DNA of 64,000 nucleotides from NCBI GenBank assembly GCA_963969345.1, contig OZ017766.1:186001-250000 (forward strand). The letters are read 5' to 3'. The notes under the pieces are model-generated. The model saw only the letters and a list, made by a program, of their open reading frames with translations, was not told the DNA's origin and did not search any database. A program made the position numbers and the translations under genes. The DNA comes from Turbatrix aceti (Eukaryota > Nematoda > Chromadorea > Rhabditida > Panagrolaimidae). How positions within the stretch are numbered: position 1 is the first letter of the stretch; the number at the start of each line of letters is the position of its first letter. Shown here in pieces: positions 34,539 to 46,626 of the stretch.

Positions 34539-35215
34539 ATGTTGACACTACCACCGACCCTGACTTTTGTCCATCCGACTCTACGAGCGACAAGCTGCTT
34601 TGCCTGTAGCAATCGCAAGCTATTCTACTTGCCAAATTTTTCACGCGCTGGACTACCGAATATCTACCGGCACTACGCGAAATGGCTGCGCACCTCCGCA
34701 AGAGTACAGGCAAGCCTGCCGGCCCACAACCGGGCGAAGTCGTGTACGTTGCTGGCGCCTTCCTGCCCCGAGAGCAATGGAAACTTGGCGTCGTACAAGC
34801 CATCCGACACAGTCCTGACGGTCACGTTCGCTCCGCTACTGTTCGCACAACAACAGGACGGCTCATCGGTCGGCCGGTCAATCTGCTGTACCCGCTCGAA
34901 CTGTCGTCTTCCTGTCCTCTACAGGACACACCGGTGACTCCGACGCCTACTCCTACCGTGAATGTCGGCGACTATCCAGCGTCGCGGATCCGCGCACGAC
35001 AACCGATCACGGCAGTCAACCTACTACTGTTGCTCTTTACACTGGTTGCACCATCCATGAGCCTCATCTGCCCCCCAACACACGGACCGCTGGTAGTCCT
35101 TGACACCTGCGTCTCTCGTGGCATAGGGATCTTTACGATCGACGACCGCTTTTGCTACGTACGGTACAACTGCTACGAATCGTCTCACCTTCGCGCTGAT
35201 CCGTTAACGCAAAAA
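34539..35215 (+). pseudogene. BEL/Pao pol C-terminus and putative env-like start, broken
   Basis: In one frame the plus strand encodes the end of a BEL/Pao integrase (DUF5641-like: FFTRWTTEYLPALRE, then PGEVVYVAGAFLP and IGRPVNLLYPLE). One in-frame TAG lies at about 34602. A second part follows with a signal-peptide-like hydrophobic run (VNLLLLLFTLVAPSMS) and several cysteines, as in env-carrying BEL/Pao elements; that identity is tentative. The frame dies at ~35215 in A-rich sequence just before foldback element FB2. This is the 3' end of an element whose 5' part is absent here. Confidence 0.7.
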
Positions 35216-35321
35216 AAAATCGTCAAGAAAACTGACGATTTTTCGTCAGTTTTCTTGATTTCTTCATTAGTTAGAAAATAACTGACGATTGCAAAAGTCA
35301 GTTTTTTGTCATCTTTATACA

Positions 35322-36275
35322 TGCACGCATGCGCCTTTCTATCAAACAAGAGAAAAAGAAGCGCGCGCGAGCGTGAAGGGAGTTATGTTCAAAAAAAGAT
35401 CATGAAGCTGTTTTTGAATTTTTTTGCCTGCGGTCACTTGGGTAAGCTTAGGCATGTCCCAAAGATTGTTTTAAGCCACTTGCGGCTTCTGTAGGATTTT
35501 TTGGGCAGTGCTGGAGGCATTGAAAGATCATGAAACTTCGAAGTGCCGTAACTCACCAAAACCCTTGCCGATTTTGAAAAACTCTCTATCACGCTTTTCA
35601 TTATGCCGAAAAGATTCAGTATGCAAAAAAGGTGGCACCAAAATATGCGCGTATTCGATTTACATCAAAAATTAGATTACCAGCTTAGAAATGCGCACGC
35701 GCTTTGCAATAGCGGACCCCAATTGGGGTTCCGCCAACGAATAAACTCGGCGATCAGTCCAAATCTGGAGGGGCACCACTTTTTCACCTTCTGATTTCTT
35801 TGTTTTTATTTGACTTTTTTTAGTTTTTATTAATTACGATGATCATAATAAACTTTTTTCACTAATGTTTCACCGCGTGCGCATTTCTAAGCTGGTAATC
35901 TAATTTTTGATGTAAATCGAATACGCGCATATTTTGGTGCCACCTGTTTTGCATACTGATTCTTTTCGGCATAATGAAAAGCGTGATAGAGAGTTTTTCA
36001 AAATCGGCAAGGGTTTTGGTGAGTTACGGCACTTCGAAGTTTCATTATCTTTCAATGCCTCCAGCATTGCACAAAAAATCCTACAGAAGCCGCGAGAGGC
36101 TTAAAACAATCTTTGGGACATGCCAAGTGACCGTAAGCAAAAAACTCTATTATAGTGCCAGCGCGCTCAAAAAACTCTATTATACGGGCTTCAGGGCGTT
36201 TTTTTGAACATGACTCTCTCTGAAAATGCACGCGCACGCTCTATTGATAAAAAATAAGGGGAAGGCGCATGCAGT
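35322..36275. mobile_element. Foldback element FB2
   Basis: Left arm ~35322-35702 and right arm ~35873-36275 are reverse complements (for example ACCAGCTTAGAAATGCGCAC against GTGCGCATTTCTAAGCTGGT) around a ~170-bp AT-rich spacer. It shares with the other foldbacks the core GGCATGTCCCAAAGATTG and the GTTCAAAAAAA segment. No coding capacity recognised. Confidence 0.85.
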
Positions 36276-36307
36276 GGCGTATACACATTTACAATACAAA
36301 TAACAAA

Positions 36308-37687
36308 TTAAGAGACAGTCCACGACAGGATTTAGGAACAAGGGGGATACGAGGACAAGGCTTTTTTACACTTTCAAATGTTTTAAGCCAAAATTGTTCC
36401 CCACCCCTTGGAAGGTCTAAAACCGCGATACACAGATTTTTAAAAAAATCGGAATCTGTAGTTTTGGCTTCTGAAAGGTTTTGACACAAGTTAATGCCAC
36501 GCACTGCGTTCAAGAGGAAAAGAGCTGAAAATTTTTTTAGGGGGGTTTTTAGGGAAGGGGAACACGGTGTCGTAGTCAGATTTTTTTTATCGTTACGGTA
36601 AGTGCCAATTTTAGGCTTACTTGTTTGGTTTTTTGGCCCCCACAGGTTGGGTATTCAGATGTGCCTACGATGATATATCCTATCTTCTTCCCCGTGTTTT
36701 TACGCCTCGAATGATGTATAACACAAAATTTTAAAAGTTGGATAAAGTTGTCATTTTTGACTATTTTTGACGCGCACTCGAGTAAAAAGCGCGCGCACCG
36801 TCTCTTTTTCGCCTCGCTGGTCGAAAAAGTGATGCGCGCGCACGTAACAGGAGTCAACTTTGAAAAATTGTCCTGAAGTCAGTTTTTGTTTTTAATGCTT
36901 GCGGTTACTTTGCTGGGTCTGGGCATGTCCCAAAGATTGTTTTCAGCCATTTTTCCTTTTTATCGGTTAATTTTGCGCAGTGCTGCAGGCAACAAAAGAA
37001 ACATAAACTTTCAAATGCCGTAACTGATCGGAAAATTTTGCAATAAAGAGCACAAGATAGGATAACACAATCTTTGGGACATGCCCAAACCCAACAAAGT
37101 AACCGCAAGCATTAAAAACAAAAACTGACTTCAGGACAATTTTTCAAAGTTGACTCCTGTTACGTGCGCGCGCATCACTTTTTCGACCAGCGAGGCGAAA
37201 AAGAGACTGGCGCGCGCTTTTTACTCGAGTGCGCGTCAAAAATAGTCAAAAATGACAACTTTATCCAACATTTAAAATTTTGTGTTATACATCATTCGAG
37301 GCGTAAAAACACGGGAAAGAAGATAGGGTATATCATCGTAGGCACATCTGAATACCCAACCTGTGGTGGCCAAAAAACCAAAACAAGTAAGCCTAAAATT
37401 GGCACTTACCGTAACGATAAAAAAATCTGACTACGACACCGTGTTCCCCTTCCCTAAAAACCCCCCTAAAAAAATTTTCAGCTCTTTTCCTCTTGAACGC
37501 AGTGCGTGGCATTAACTTGTGTCAAAACCTTTCAGAAGCCAAAACTACAGATTCCGATTTTTTTAAAAATCTGTGTATCGCGGTTTTAGACCTTCCAAGG
37601 GGTGGGGAACAATTTTGGCTTAAAACATTTGAAAGTGTAAAAAAGCCTTGTCCTCGGTCCGAAATCCTGTCGTGGACTGCCTCTTAA
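36308..37687. mobile_element. Foldback element FB3
   Basis: Ends TTAAGAGACAGTCCACGAC on the left and, reverse-complemented, TTAAGAGGCAGTCCACGAC on the right. The ~690-bp arms pair nearly completely; the mirror centre is near 36995. The arms contain the same core as FB1, FB2 and FB4. It lies immediately after FB2 and before a BEL/Pao integrase fragment. Confidence 0.9.
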
Positions 37688-37737
37688 ATGTATCCAAAAT
37701 ATAAAAAAAACAGTCATTGATGTGGTTGTCGATTCGA

Positions 37738-38146
37738 ATTTCACCGGTTCCAGCCCGATGCAGACCCTTGGTTGATTTTTCTGCCCCCCGGACATGTGGC
37801 CCAACTGCTGATCCTCCACGTTCATCACAGCCAGTGTCACCTTGGAGCCCGATCAGTACTGAACACGCTACGACGCCAATTCTGGATACCCCAAGGGCTA
37901 CGCTTTGTTCGCACGTGCCTTCGCCGCTGTGCTCCGTGTCGTCGCCAGCATGGTTGTTCATACGGGGCTATCCCATACAGTCCTCCGCTGTCAACAACGC
38001 GGACCACGCCGTCTCCGCCGTTCACGCACATCGGCCTGCACTACGCTGGTCTCTTCATTGTTCGTCGTACTGACGACTCTACCCCCGTCATGCTGTGCAC
38101 CTATTTCTGCACCCGAGCAGTTCACCTGGGAATCGCTATACAGTAG
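37738..38146 (+). pseudogene. BEL/Pao integrase N-terminal fragment
   Basis: Encodes the H2C2 zinc-binding domain (HVHHSQCHLGARSV ... RTCLRRCAPC) and the first part of the integrase core up to the second catalytic region (CTRAVHLGI). The position that is normally the first catalytic Asp (G-x-D-Y-A-G) is His. The frame stops at 38144. Since the integrase C-terminus lies upstream at 34.6 kb on the same strand, this is a separate or rearranged fragment. Confidence 0.8.
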
Positions 38147-38460
38147 GTTTTTTTCCAAACTCCATTTGTAAAATGCCTGATGAGGCTATTAGCCATAAAA
38201 GTTTTAGCAAAAATGGCCTTCTCTATCTTTTACAGGATTTAATTCTCTATCGAGTAACATTCAGATTTTTACCGTTATTTTTGGGTTCGGTACATTAATT
38301 TAAAAAACATACACCAAGTTTAACCTTCATTTTTCGGCTGACGCTACTTTTACGAAATAAAAATTTTATAATTTGATGTCAAATTTAAACATGCACTTTT
38401 CCGCCTTAACACACTTACAGAATGATTTTAAAAACGGTATTTGTAATAAGTGAGGCATGT
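38147..38460. other. AT-rich stretch without a gene
   Basis: About 310 bp of AT-rich sequence after the integrase fragment; nothing supported. Confidence 0.4.
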
Positions 38461-38462
38461 GT

Positions 38463-38610
38463 CTAGGGTTCGAACCCCCCCCCCCCGCCCCCGCGGGGAT
38501 CCCCGCGGGGGTGAAGCCGGGGTGGCCCCCCGACCCCCGCCCCCGACCTTTGTGACCCCCGTCGGGGAGTAAAACCCCCGCCCCCGACAGATTCTGCCCC
38601 CGACAATGAG
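38463..38610. repeat. C-rich low-complexity repeat
   Basis: CTAGGGTTCGAAC followed by a C-run and many CCCCCGNCCCC words, including the palindrome CCCCGCGGGGATCCCCGCGG. Strong strand asymmetry. Related starts at 34425 and 53361. Confidence 0.7.
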
Positions 38611-38736
38611 CAAAATTTAGCGTTTAACGCGAAAAAACGTTCAAAAACAACACAAATAGGCAAAAAAACAGAGCAAAATACGAAAAATTTGTTCAAAATA
38701 TACTTCGGTTTTCGTTTTAAGATAAAACAAGGCTAA

Positions 38737-39082
38737 AGGAGGGGCCCCCTCCGGGGGCCCCAGGAAGGGAAAAGGAAGGAAGGGGAAGGCAAGGCAAGGC
38801 AAGGTAAAGGCATCAAGGAAGGATCAGAAGGATCGTAAAATCGAAAAGGATCGTTTATCGTTTTGTTGTTTATTTTCTTTTTGCCCGTTTTACGTTTATC
38901 TTTTGTCGATCATAATTTTACCGATAGAAAATAATTATTTTTTGTTATCATCTTTTCGAATAACCGACGATTTGCATATTATCAAAATCAAATCAAATAC
39001 ATATAATCGTTTTTTGACCCGCTTTCAAATTTAAAAATATTGGAATACATAAATATAATGGGGGCCCCTACGGGGCCCCATG
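38737..39082. repeat. GGGGCCCC hairpins and AAGGC microsatellite
   Basis: Hairpin GGGGCCCCCTCCGGGGGCCC at ~38742, then AGGAAGG and a four-unit AAGGC run to ~38815. A second hairpin GGGGCCCCTACGGGGCCCC lies at ~39062-39080. A third like the first is at ~40091 and is again followed by AAGGA repeats. Confidence 0.7.
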
Positions 39083-39454
39083 TAATTTGTTTACCGCTTT
39101 TATAAAATATAAGTAATAATTTATTTATTTATTTTTTTGCACAATTTGGTAAAAAATGAATTTTTTTAATCTATTATGTATTTTTGAATCGGTTTTTGTG
39201 TAGAATTCCACAGGGGGGACCCTGTGCTTATTTTATGCTTGCGTCGGTCGCAAGTCGGTCGCATGAGTGTCCGTCCGTTTTCCATGCGCTCCCCTCCCCT
39301 GGCCGGTCGCTGAGAGTCTGTGTCAAAATTCACTCCAACTTACCCACCCCCGTACTGTCACCGCCGTTGCGGTTCTCTCGACTGATGGCATGTGCGGCGC
39401 CGTCCGTCTCTGCACCCGCTGTCTGTTCCGCCCACTCACCATGGATTTCATTTT

Positions 39455-42035
39455 CTGAGAGATCAAAAAATTGAATTATTCAAATTAATTTTTAAAATGT
39501 TGAAAAAATGTTTTTCATACGCAGCAAAAAAGGGCAATGCTATTGATATCACATTTGCCCCTACCCCAGTATCTAGCAAAAATTATTTTTTTTAAAACCA
39601 AAAATTCAAATTTGTTCATTTTTGATTTTTGATCGTCAAATGACCCATCATTATGATTGCCTATTTCCAAGGAATTCAAAAATATTTTTTTCAACATTTT
39701 TAAAATTAATTTAACAGAATCATTTTTTTGTCTTACGCAATCGTCCTTGCGCTATCGCTCGCTCGCTCACACTCACCCACTTGACCCTGCGCGCCGCCTC
39801 CTCCCTCTATCGCGCTTTCGCCATTTTTGATGACAAAATTTTGACAATTATGATAAAGCGCGCATTATCTTTTTCAAATGAATGCCTCCGGACCTAATGG
39901 TTTATGAGATCGTTGATAGCGTAAAATTTGGATTTTATCGAATATACATAACGTAAAATTAAAATTGTGTCCTTGCAGAAACACCTTACTATATAAAGAG
40001 GTAACATTATCGAATATACATACCGTAAAATTAAAATTGTGTCTTTGCACAAACATCCTACTATAAGAAAGAAGAACAAGGTTAAAGGCGGGGCCCCTTC
40101 GGGGCCCCAGGTAAAGGAAGGAAAAAGGAAGGAGAAGGAAGGTAAAAAGGGAAGGGAAAGGAAAGGAAAAGGAAATCAAAGGAACTTTTTTTGAAAAAGG
40201 ATATTTTTTGAAAAGGATAATTTTTGAAAAGGATGATTTTTGAAATATGTTTTTTTAATAATTGAAAAAGGATCATTTTTGAAAAAAATATATTTATAAT
40301 GAGTGAAAAAATTTGAATGACAAAGACCTTTTGCCTACACGCTTCTTGTCTCGCTTACATTTACCAAATTCCAAACTCTTTTGCTATCACATCATCCCCT
40401 ACCTGTTTATTCACTATAAACCATAAATTTCATTTGTGCTTGGATAAAAAACAAATACACTGCGAAAAAGTTGCAACACTAGCAATATTTTACTTATAAA
40501 CGCCCACTTTCACAATATCGCGCACCTCTTTCGCAACATAGATTTCATTTGCATTGGTATAAAAACACAAAATCATAAAACAATTTCTATGTGAAGAAAA
40601 AAGTGTTACCTGACAACAAAAAAACCGATAATCATCATACTAACATTCGCGATAACACAATTACTAATCACCCGTCGCATGATCACCCACCGCTCACGGT
40701 TGTCTCAATCGAAATATGAATATACCGTCCGCTGCCTACCTCCATCGATGGCCTGCGTGCGTGCCGCCGTGCGCCGTTTATCTCCTGCCCCCGCGCCGTA
40801 TCGCTGCCTGACCCCGCCCGCCTACTCATCACGGATTTCATATTTGCACACGAATCAAAAAACAAAATCGTAAAAAAATAATCCAAAATGTTGAAAAAAA
40901 TGTAAATCACGATAAGCAGCTAAAAATTGCAACTCTAACAATACCACATTCATCCATAATATACGGAATTAATTCATGATCAGGAAAAATGACACATCAC
41001 CACGTTCGTTATTTTGCAAAGAATAAATACAAATAAAAAATTTAAAAAATAAGTATACGGAACTAATTTATTCTCGCACGCCACTTTCGCAATCTCACTC
41101 TATCACTACATGGATTTCATTTGCACTGCGATCAAAAAATAAATAAAACCATAAAAATTTGTATTGGGAAAAAAGTTTACCAGACAACAAAAAAATTCAA
41201 GTCAAAAATAAATAATCAGACAATCATTCGCGATAATACAATTACTGATCACCCGCCGCTGCCCACCGACGTCTCAATCGAAATACAATGAACAACAGCA
41301 GCCTCTCTCTCGATGGCATGCGTGCGAGCGTACCGTGCCGTGTGTGCCGTCCACCTCCTGCCCACGTGCCCGCCCGCCCTTCCTTACAGGATCCATTTCT
41401 TTTGCACTGAGATCAAAAAATTAAATGTTGAAAAGATGTTTTTCATGATGAGCAAAAAAATGCGATTCCACTGATACCCCATTTACCCATACCCGGGTTT
41501 TTTGCACTCAAAATATTTTTTTAATCATTTTTTATATTTAACGTTAGAAAGACAAATTGGACATCATCATGATGACGATTTTATGACAAATTCAAAAATA
41601 TTTTTTTCAACATTTTAAAATTTATTTTACAGTTTTTTTTATTTTACCTGCACTCATGCCTTACCCGCGGGCGTGCCCTCCCCTCCCTCCTCCGCGCGCT
41701 TCACACCTCTCGACTGCCGCGCGCGCTCCCCTCCCTCTTGAGACTCTGACACCCTTTCAAAATTTTTTGCGCTGAGATAAAAAAAACAATTAAATCATTC
41801 AAATAAATTTTTTAAATGCTGAAAAAATGTTTTTCATGATGAGCAAAAAAATGCGATTCTACCGATACCACATTTACCCATATCCGGGTTTTTTGCATGC
41901 AAAATATTTTTTTTAATCATTTTTGAATTTTTTTTATTTTTAACGTTAGAAAGATAATTTTTACATTGCCATGATCACAATTTTATGACAAATTCAAAAA
42001 TTTTTTTTTCAACATTTTAAAATTTATTTTAAAGA
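39455..42035. repeat. Higher-order diverged repeat region
   Basis: Two module types recur. Type 1 (GATCAAAAAATTRAAT ... TGTTTTTCAT ... TTTTCAACATTTT) appears at ~39455-39730, ~41400-41640 and ~41760-42030, the last two about 360 bp apart. Type 2 (CATTCGCGATAA ... CAATTACTRATCACCCG ... TGTCTCAATCGAAATA) appears at ~40495-40810 and ~41078-41375. Pyrimidine-rich CCTCCCCTCC stretches alternate with A/T runs. No gene is supported here. Confidence 0.75.
39936..40067. repeat. Two-unit tandem repeat, 72-bp period
   Basis: TATCGAATATACATA(A/C)CGTAAAA... to CTACTATA occurs at 39936 and again at 40008 with few mismatches. Confidence 0.8.
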
Positions 42036-42949
42036 TTTTTTTATTGCTTTTCCCGCCCCGCGCAAAATCAATAATTACCGTAACTAAAAAAAATTCTGAG
42101 TATGTCATTGGATCCGCCGTCCTCAAAAACCCCTATATTATTTTTTTCAGAATTTTTCATGACCAACGTAGCACGGGGCACTATTTTTTATGAAAAACAC
42201 TTCTGAAGCCGAATCTCGTGAATCCGAATTTTATAAATTAAAATATCGGCTCGCAAAGTGTCTGTTAATTTTTTTTTAAATAAACTCTAGAATAAAATTT
42301 TTGTTTTTGGCATGAACAGATTCTTATTTATAAGTTTCATAAAAACTTGTAAATACTGTCATCTGCCCTCCTGCTTCTATCTCAGTCAGCTTTCTCCTCC
42401 TACAGACTTTTTGCACTCGTGTGCGCACAAAAACCGTCGGTTGTCAGTAGTATCCATGAAAAAATTGCATTAAGCCATAGCAGAGATTGTCTGCGTTTGG
42501 TTTGCCACATCTGCGTTGTTCATTGTTTTCTTTGTCATTGTCGTAGCTGTCTGCTGGCTCATTCTTTTTTTCCGGCTGGAGTGCGATCGGAGCCAAGCAG
42601 CGATCATCGTTTACTTTCACTTCTCCGGTTTGCAGTTAAACATTACATTTGTGGTGTGATTGTGGTTTGATGTTTGTTTATTTTGCTGCAGCGTTTTAAA
42701 TTACCGTTAAAGTTGCAATATTAAATAACGCAGATATTTGTTGCGTAGTTTTTTTTGCATCCGCTCGCTTTGCTTGTGCCACGCTGGCTGGCTTAGAGAC
42801 ACACTTTTTATTTTTAACACAAGGTATCAAACGTCTATATTTTTATTTGCATGCAAAAAAGAGCAAGATTTTTTTTTCTTTTTTACTTACATAATTCCAA
42901 GCTTGTTTTTTTTGCACTAACTTATGGAAAAAAACTGCTAAAACTTTTG
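42036..42949. other. Region without recognised gene
   Basis: AT-rich sequence between the repeat block and FB4. An open frame at 42419-42670 (83 codons) is cysteine- and serine-rich but has no family features and no splice context; left uncalled. Confidence 0.4.
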
Positions 42950-45330
42950 AAGAGGCAGTCCACGACGGGATTTCGGACGGCCGACAAGGCTTTTTTACAA
43001 CTTCAAATGTTTTAAGCCAGAATTGTTCCCCACCCCTAAAAACCTCTAGATCGCCGATACACAGATTTTTAAACACATCGAATTCTGTAGTTTTGGCTTC
43101 TGGAAGTTTTTGACAAAAATCGATGCCACGAGCTTCGCTATAGAGGAAAAATGCTGAAAATTTTATGAGAGGGGTTTTGAGGGACGGGGAACACGAAGTC
43201 GTACTCAGATATTTTTTATCGTTACGGTAATTGCTGATTACCGTATAAAATGTGTGGTTTTTTGGCCACCACTGGCGGGGTTCTCCGAGGGGAGTACATT
43301 GTGATAGCACATCTTGTAGCCCGTGTTTCGGCGCTTCGAATGACGTAACACGCAAGAAAAAGGAGTGACCGGAAAGCGGTCATCCATGGGCTTTTATGGC
43401 GCGCACTCAAGAAAATTCGCGCGATCAGCTTCTTCCCGCACTCGCATTTGGGGGACAATTGGGGCACACCACGCAAACGGGACGCGTAGTCGCATACCAT
43501 TGCTTCTGCAGAATAAAAACCCACAATAATGCGTCTGTGAGAATAAAGTGCACACTAGTCCACAACAGCGCACTAATCGCAAGCGCGCTTGCTCATTTTT
43601 GGTACCAAAATGAGTGTATGTTGCGCGAATTGATATTGTGAAGCCAAAAAAATAGATCAAAATTCGTCATTTACACCATTTTGTAGACCGAAAAATTTTA
43701 TAGAAGATGATTTATCTCGTTTTGCTATGCAGTGCTTTACCTCATAACATCAGGCGCTTAAACAAGTAGTGTTCGGGAGAATAATTACCGTATGATCCGG
43801 AAATACGGTAATTATATGAAAATTTGGTTCTAGATAGAAAAGATACTGCTCTGTCGATTGGTGATATTCACGTTTTCATCAAAGATCGAAAAAGGTTCGA
43901 ATTTTTCAAATTTCCGGAAAAAAACTTTTTTTCGAAGATTTATCGATTCGATATCAAAAAACTGAGTACGCCATTCGAAAGGAAATTTAGTTTTTAAGAT
44001 GTACCGAAATTTTCAGCTTTTTATCGACATTTTGAAGATCTGTGGATTTTTTCTACCGTAACCTACTCGATTTTGATCAAAAATAATCCGATAGTTTCAA
44101 AAAACAGATCGAAATTCTTCAAATATTATCACGATCTCAAATTTAACAATAAAAAGTTCAAATTCCTAAATTTGGACCAAAAATTCTTTTTTTGTAATTA
44201 TTTCGACCAGAGTGGTGCACCGCTCAAGCGAGAAAAGACCAGTGAGAAGGGAAGAGAGTCCAGTCTTGCAAACGACACGAGAATGATGGGGCACAGCAAG
44301 TTACATGAGCGAGCGTGTTTCTCAAAAAACTACACGCGCGCACTCAGCCTTGTAGACATGGTGTGCCCCAATTGTCCCCCAAATGCGAGTGCGGGTTTTT
44401 CTCTTCAAACAAGCTTGCGCGCGCATAAAAGGAGTCATGTTCAAAAAAAGGCCCTGAAGCCAATTTTTGTTTCGTACATCCACGGTCACTTTGGTAGGCT
44501 TTGGCATGTCCCAGATATCACTTTAAGCCACGTGCACCTTTTATCGGATTATTTTGCACAAAGTTACAACGTTTGAAAGTTTCACGTTTTTTCAATGCCT
44601 GTGGCAATGCCCAATATTGTCAGATAAAAAGCCTGAAAAGCTAGAATCAATCTTTGGGACATGCTAAAGTCTACCAAAGTGACCGCGAGCATAAAAAACA
44701 AAAATTGGCTTCAGGGCCTTTTTTTGAACATGACTCCTTTTATGCATGCGCGCGCCTTACCTTATTTTTTCTCACTGGAGTCGCGACTCTTGGCGCGCTT
44801 TCCGTCATCGTTGTTATTTTACCACGGTTTTTCGACCATATTGATGGTTTTTCCCTGTTTTGGTCACCGAGAGCGACATATTTTTTTGTTTTTTTTTTCC
44901 ATCTTGAATTTTTTGTTTTTTTTTTCCATCTTGAAGCAAAAAAACGGGCTTTAAGATAGGGAAGGTCTTGCCCTCCCTATCGAACAGCATACACATGTTT
45001 TGGCCAAAAAAGTGACGAAGAAAACAGAAAATCGATAATTGCAGGAGAATCAGATGTTTTTTGAGAAATCTGAATACGGCAATCGATTCCTCTGGCCAAA
45101 GTACAGTTGTATGATTTTATTCAGATTTTTGCTTCAATAAAGAAGCTGGTTGAAAAATCAGAACAAAAAAACAGTTCAGAAGCCAAATCTCAAGAATCCG
45201 GCATCTGAAAAATTTTTTATATTTTTTTTAACAATCCCTCAAGGGGGCCTACAACCTTGGTTAAAAACATTTGAGGCTTTTTTTTCACGGGGTCGCCGGT
45301 CCAAAATCCTGTCACAGACTCCCTTTTAAA
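42950..45330. mobile_element. Foldback element FB4 with an insertion in its left arm
   Basis: Left end AGAGGCAGTCCACGACGGG matches FB3; the right end near 45300-45330 (GTCACAGACTCCCTTTT) is its diverged mirror. The core pairs at 44428-44525 with 44657-44750 around a centre near 44600. The left arm is about twice as long as the right because a separate inverted-repeat element (43435-44395) lies in it. Confidence 0.8.
43435..44395. mobile_element. Inverted-repeat element with CCCGCACTCGCAT ends
   Basis: Left CCCGCACTCGCATTTGGGGG followed by ACAATTGGGGCACACCA; the right end at 44358-44395 is the reverse complement. The AT-rich interior includes TTACCGTA and TACGGTAA words near 43787-43812. No exact duplication was found. 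The element at 45827-46645 starts with the same 13 bases. Confidence 0.8.
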
Positions 45331-45826
45331 AAGAGTTGCATGTTACAAATTAAAATATTTTGAACCTTCATTGTTGCACGGTCTCCACGGTAAAATAACC
45401 GGGCGCTTTTACAGATAATCTTGTTTAATTTAAAATAATTTTTTGAAATGTATGGACCTGAATTGTTATGTATTTGCTAAAAAATATTTAATATTTTTCT
45501 TAAAGTGTATGGTCCTACTTTATGGCCTTGTTATTATACAATACAGTGACGCAGTTATTATACCAGACAGGATATTTTTTTAAGTAATTTTCGGTCCATT
45601 CATGAGGATTGCCTTTTGTTTTTCGTGAAATATGTGTTTGATCGAGTGAATTTGTCATGCATATTTGTTTGCATCTGATTTCCGTATAATTCGATCGTGG
45701 TGTCCTGTGCTGCTCGCATGAACGATCCTCCATGCTTTCATGTGAATAAGTTTGCGTACAAAAATGGTCACCTTTTATTTGTGTGGCCCTACCTTTGATT
45801 GTTCTCCGGCAACCCACGATTCCATG
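45331..45826. other. Region without recognised gene
   Basis: AT-rich sequence. A 100-codon minus-strand frame at 45515-45817 has no recognisable domain and is not called. Confidence 0.4.
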
Positions 45827-46083
45827 CCCGCACTCGCATAAGGAGCACTAAAGGAGCACAACAGGGGGAGGGGGAAGGCCTTGTGCGCGAATGTTTATTT
45901 TTGTGACAAATTCGCGTTCATGTGCTTTGTTGCGCTCCGCAATTCTAATTTATTTGTTTTTATCGAAGGAATTTGAAGAAGCATCACAGGAAGATGGATA
46001 ATGTTGCGCGATGCGCTTCATTGTGCTCCTTCATTTTCGTTTCGACCCTTGATAGCTCCTACGCGCCTTTCTCTCCCGTTGTA

Positions 46084-46220
46084 CCCGCACTAGCATATTG
46101 AGCACTAAAGGAGCACAACAGGGGGGAAGACTTTTTTCAGCTTGAATTTGAATAAAAATAAGGGGAGAAAAGTCTTCACCCCCTGTTGTGCTTCTTTAGT
46201 GCTCCTTATGCTAGTGCGGG
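46084..46220. repeat. Palindromic sub-element, CCCGCACTAGCAT ends
   Basis: 137 bp; the arms (ACTAAAGGAGCACAACAGGG and reverse complement) pair almost fully around a ~30-bp loop. Confidence 0.8.
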
Positions 46221-46241
46221 TGCTCCTTTAGTGCTCTTTAT

Positions 46242-46626
46242 CAGTGTTCCGCTGACTCCGACTCAGAGTCGACTCTTTGACTCTGACTCTGACTCTGAGA
46301 GTCGAGAGTCAGAGTCAGAGTCGAGAGTCGATTTTTACAAAATGACCTTTTGACTCTTTGGAGTCGACTCTTTGATGAAAATTTTTTGAAAAAAATACAC
46401 TTTTATAGCCATTTTTGGTGCCAAATTTTTGATTTTGTAAAATAAAAATTCGTTAAAGATGAAAGCACGCAGTTTTAGGCTTTTATTGATGCAATTTCTG
46501 TGAACCTATTTTAACTCGGAGTCAAAGAGTCGATTCTGGGAGTCGGAGTCGAAAGAGTCGATTTCGACTCCGACTCTCGACTCTGAGTCAGAGTCGAGAG
46601 TCGATTTTGGCCAGAGCGGAACACTG
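46242..46626. mobile_element. hAT-type MITE, GAGTCGACTC family, copy 2
   Basis: CAGTGTTCCGCT ... GCGGAACACTG termini with a perfect 8-bp duplication CTCTTTAT (46234-46241, 46627-46634). The interior matches 21272-21604 in opposite orientation, with longer GACTC arrays. Confidence 0.95.

Noticed and set aside
45515..45817. 100-codon minus-strand ORF before the composite element
   Set aside because: No transposase or other domain could be recognised.
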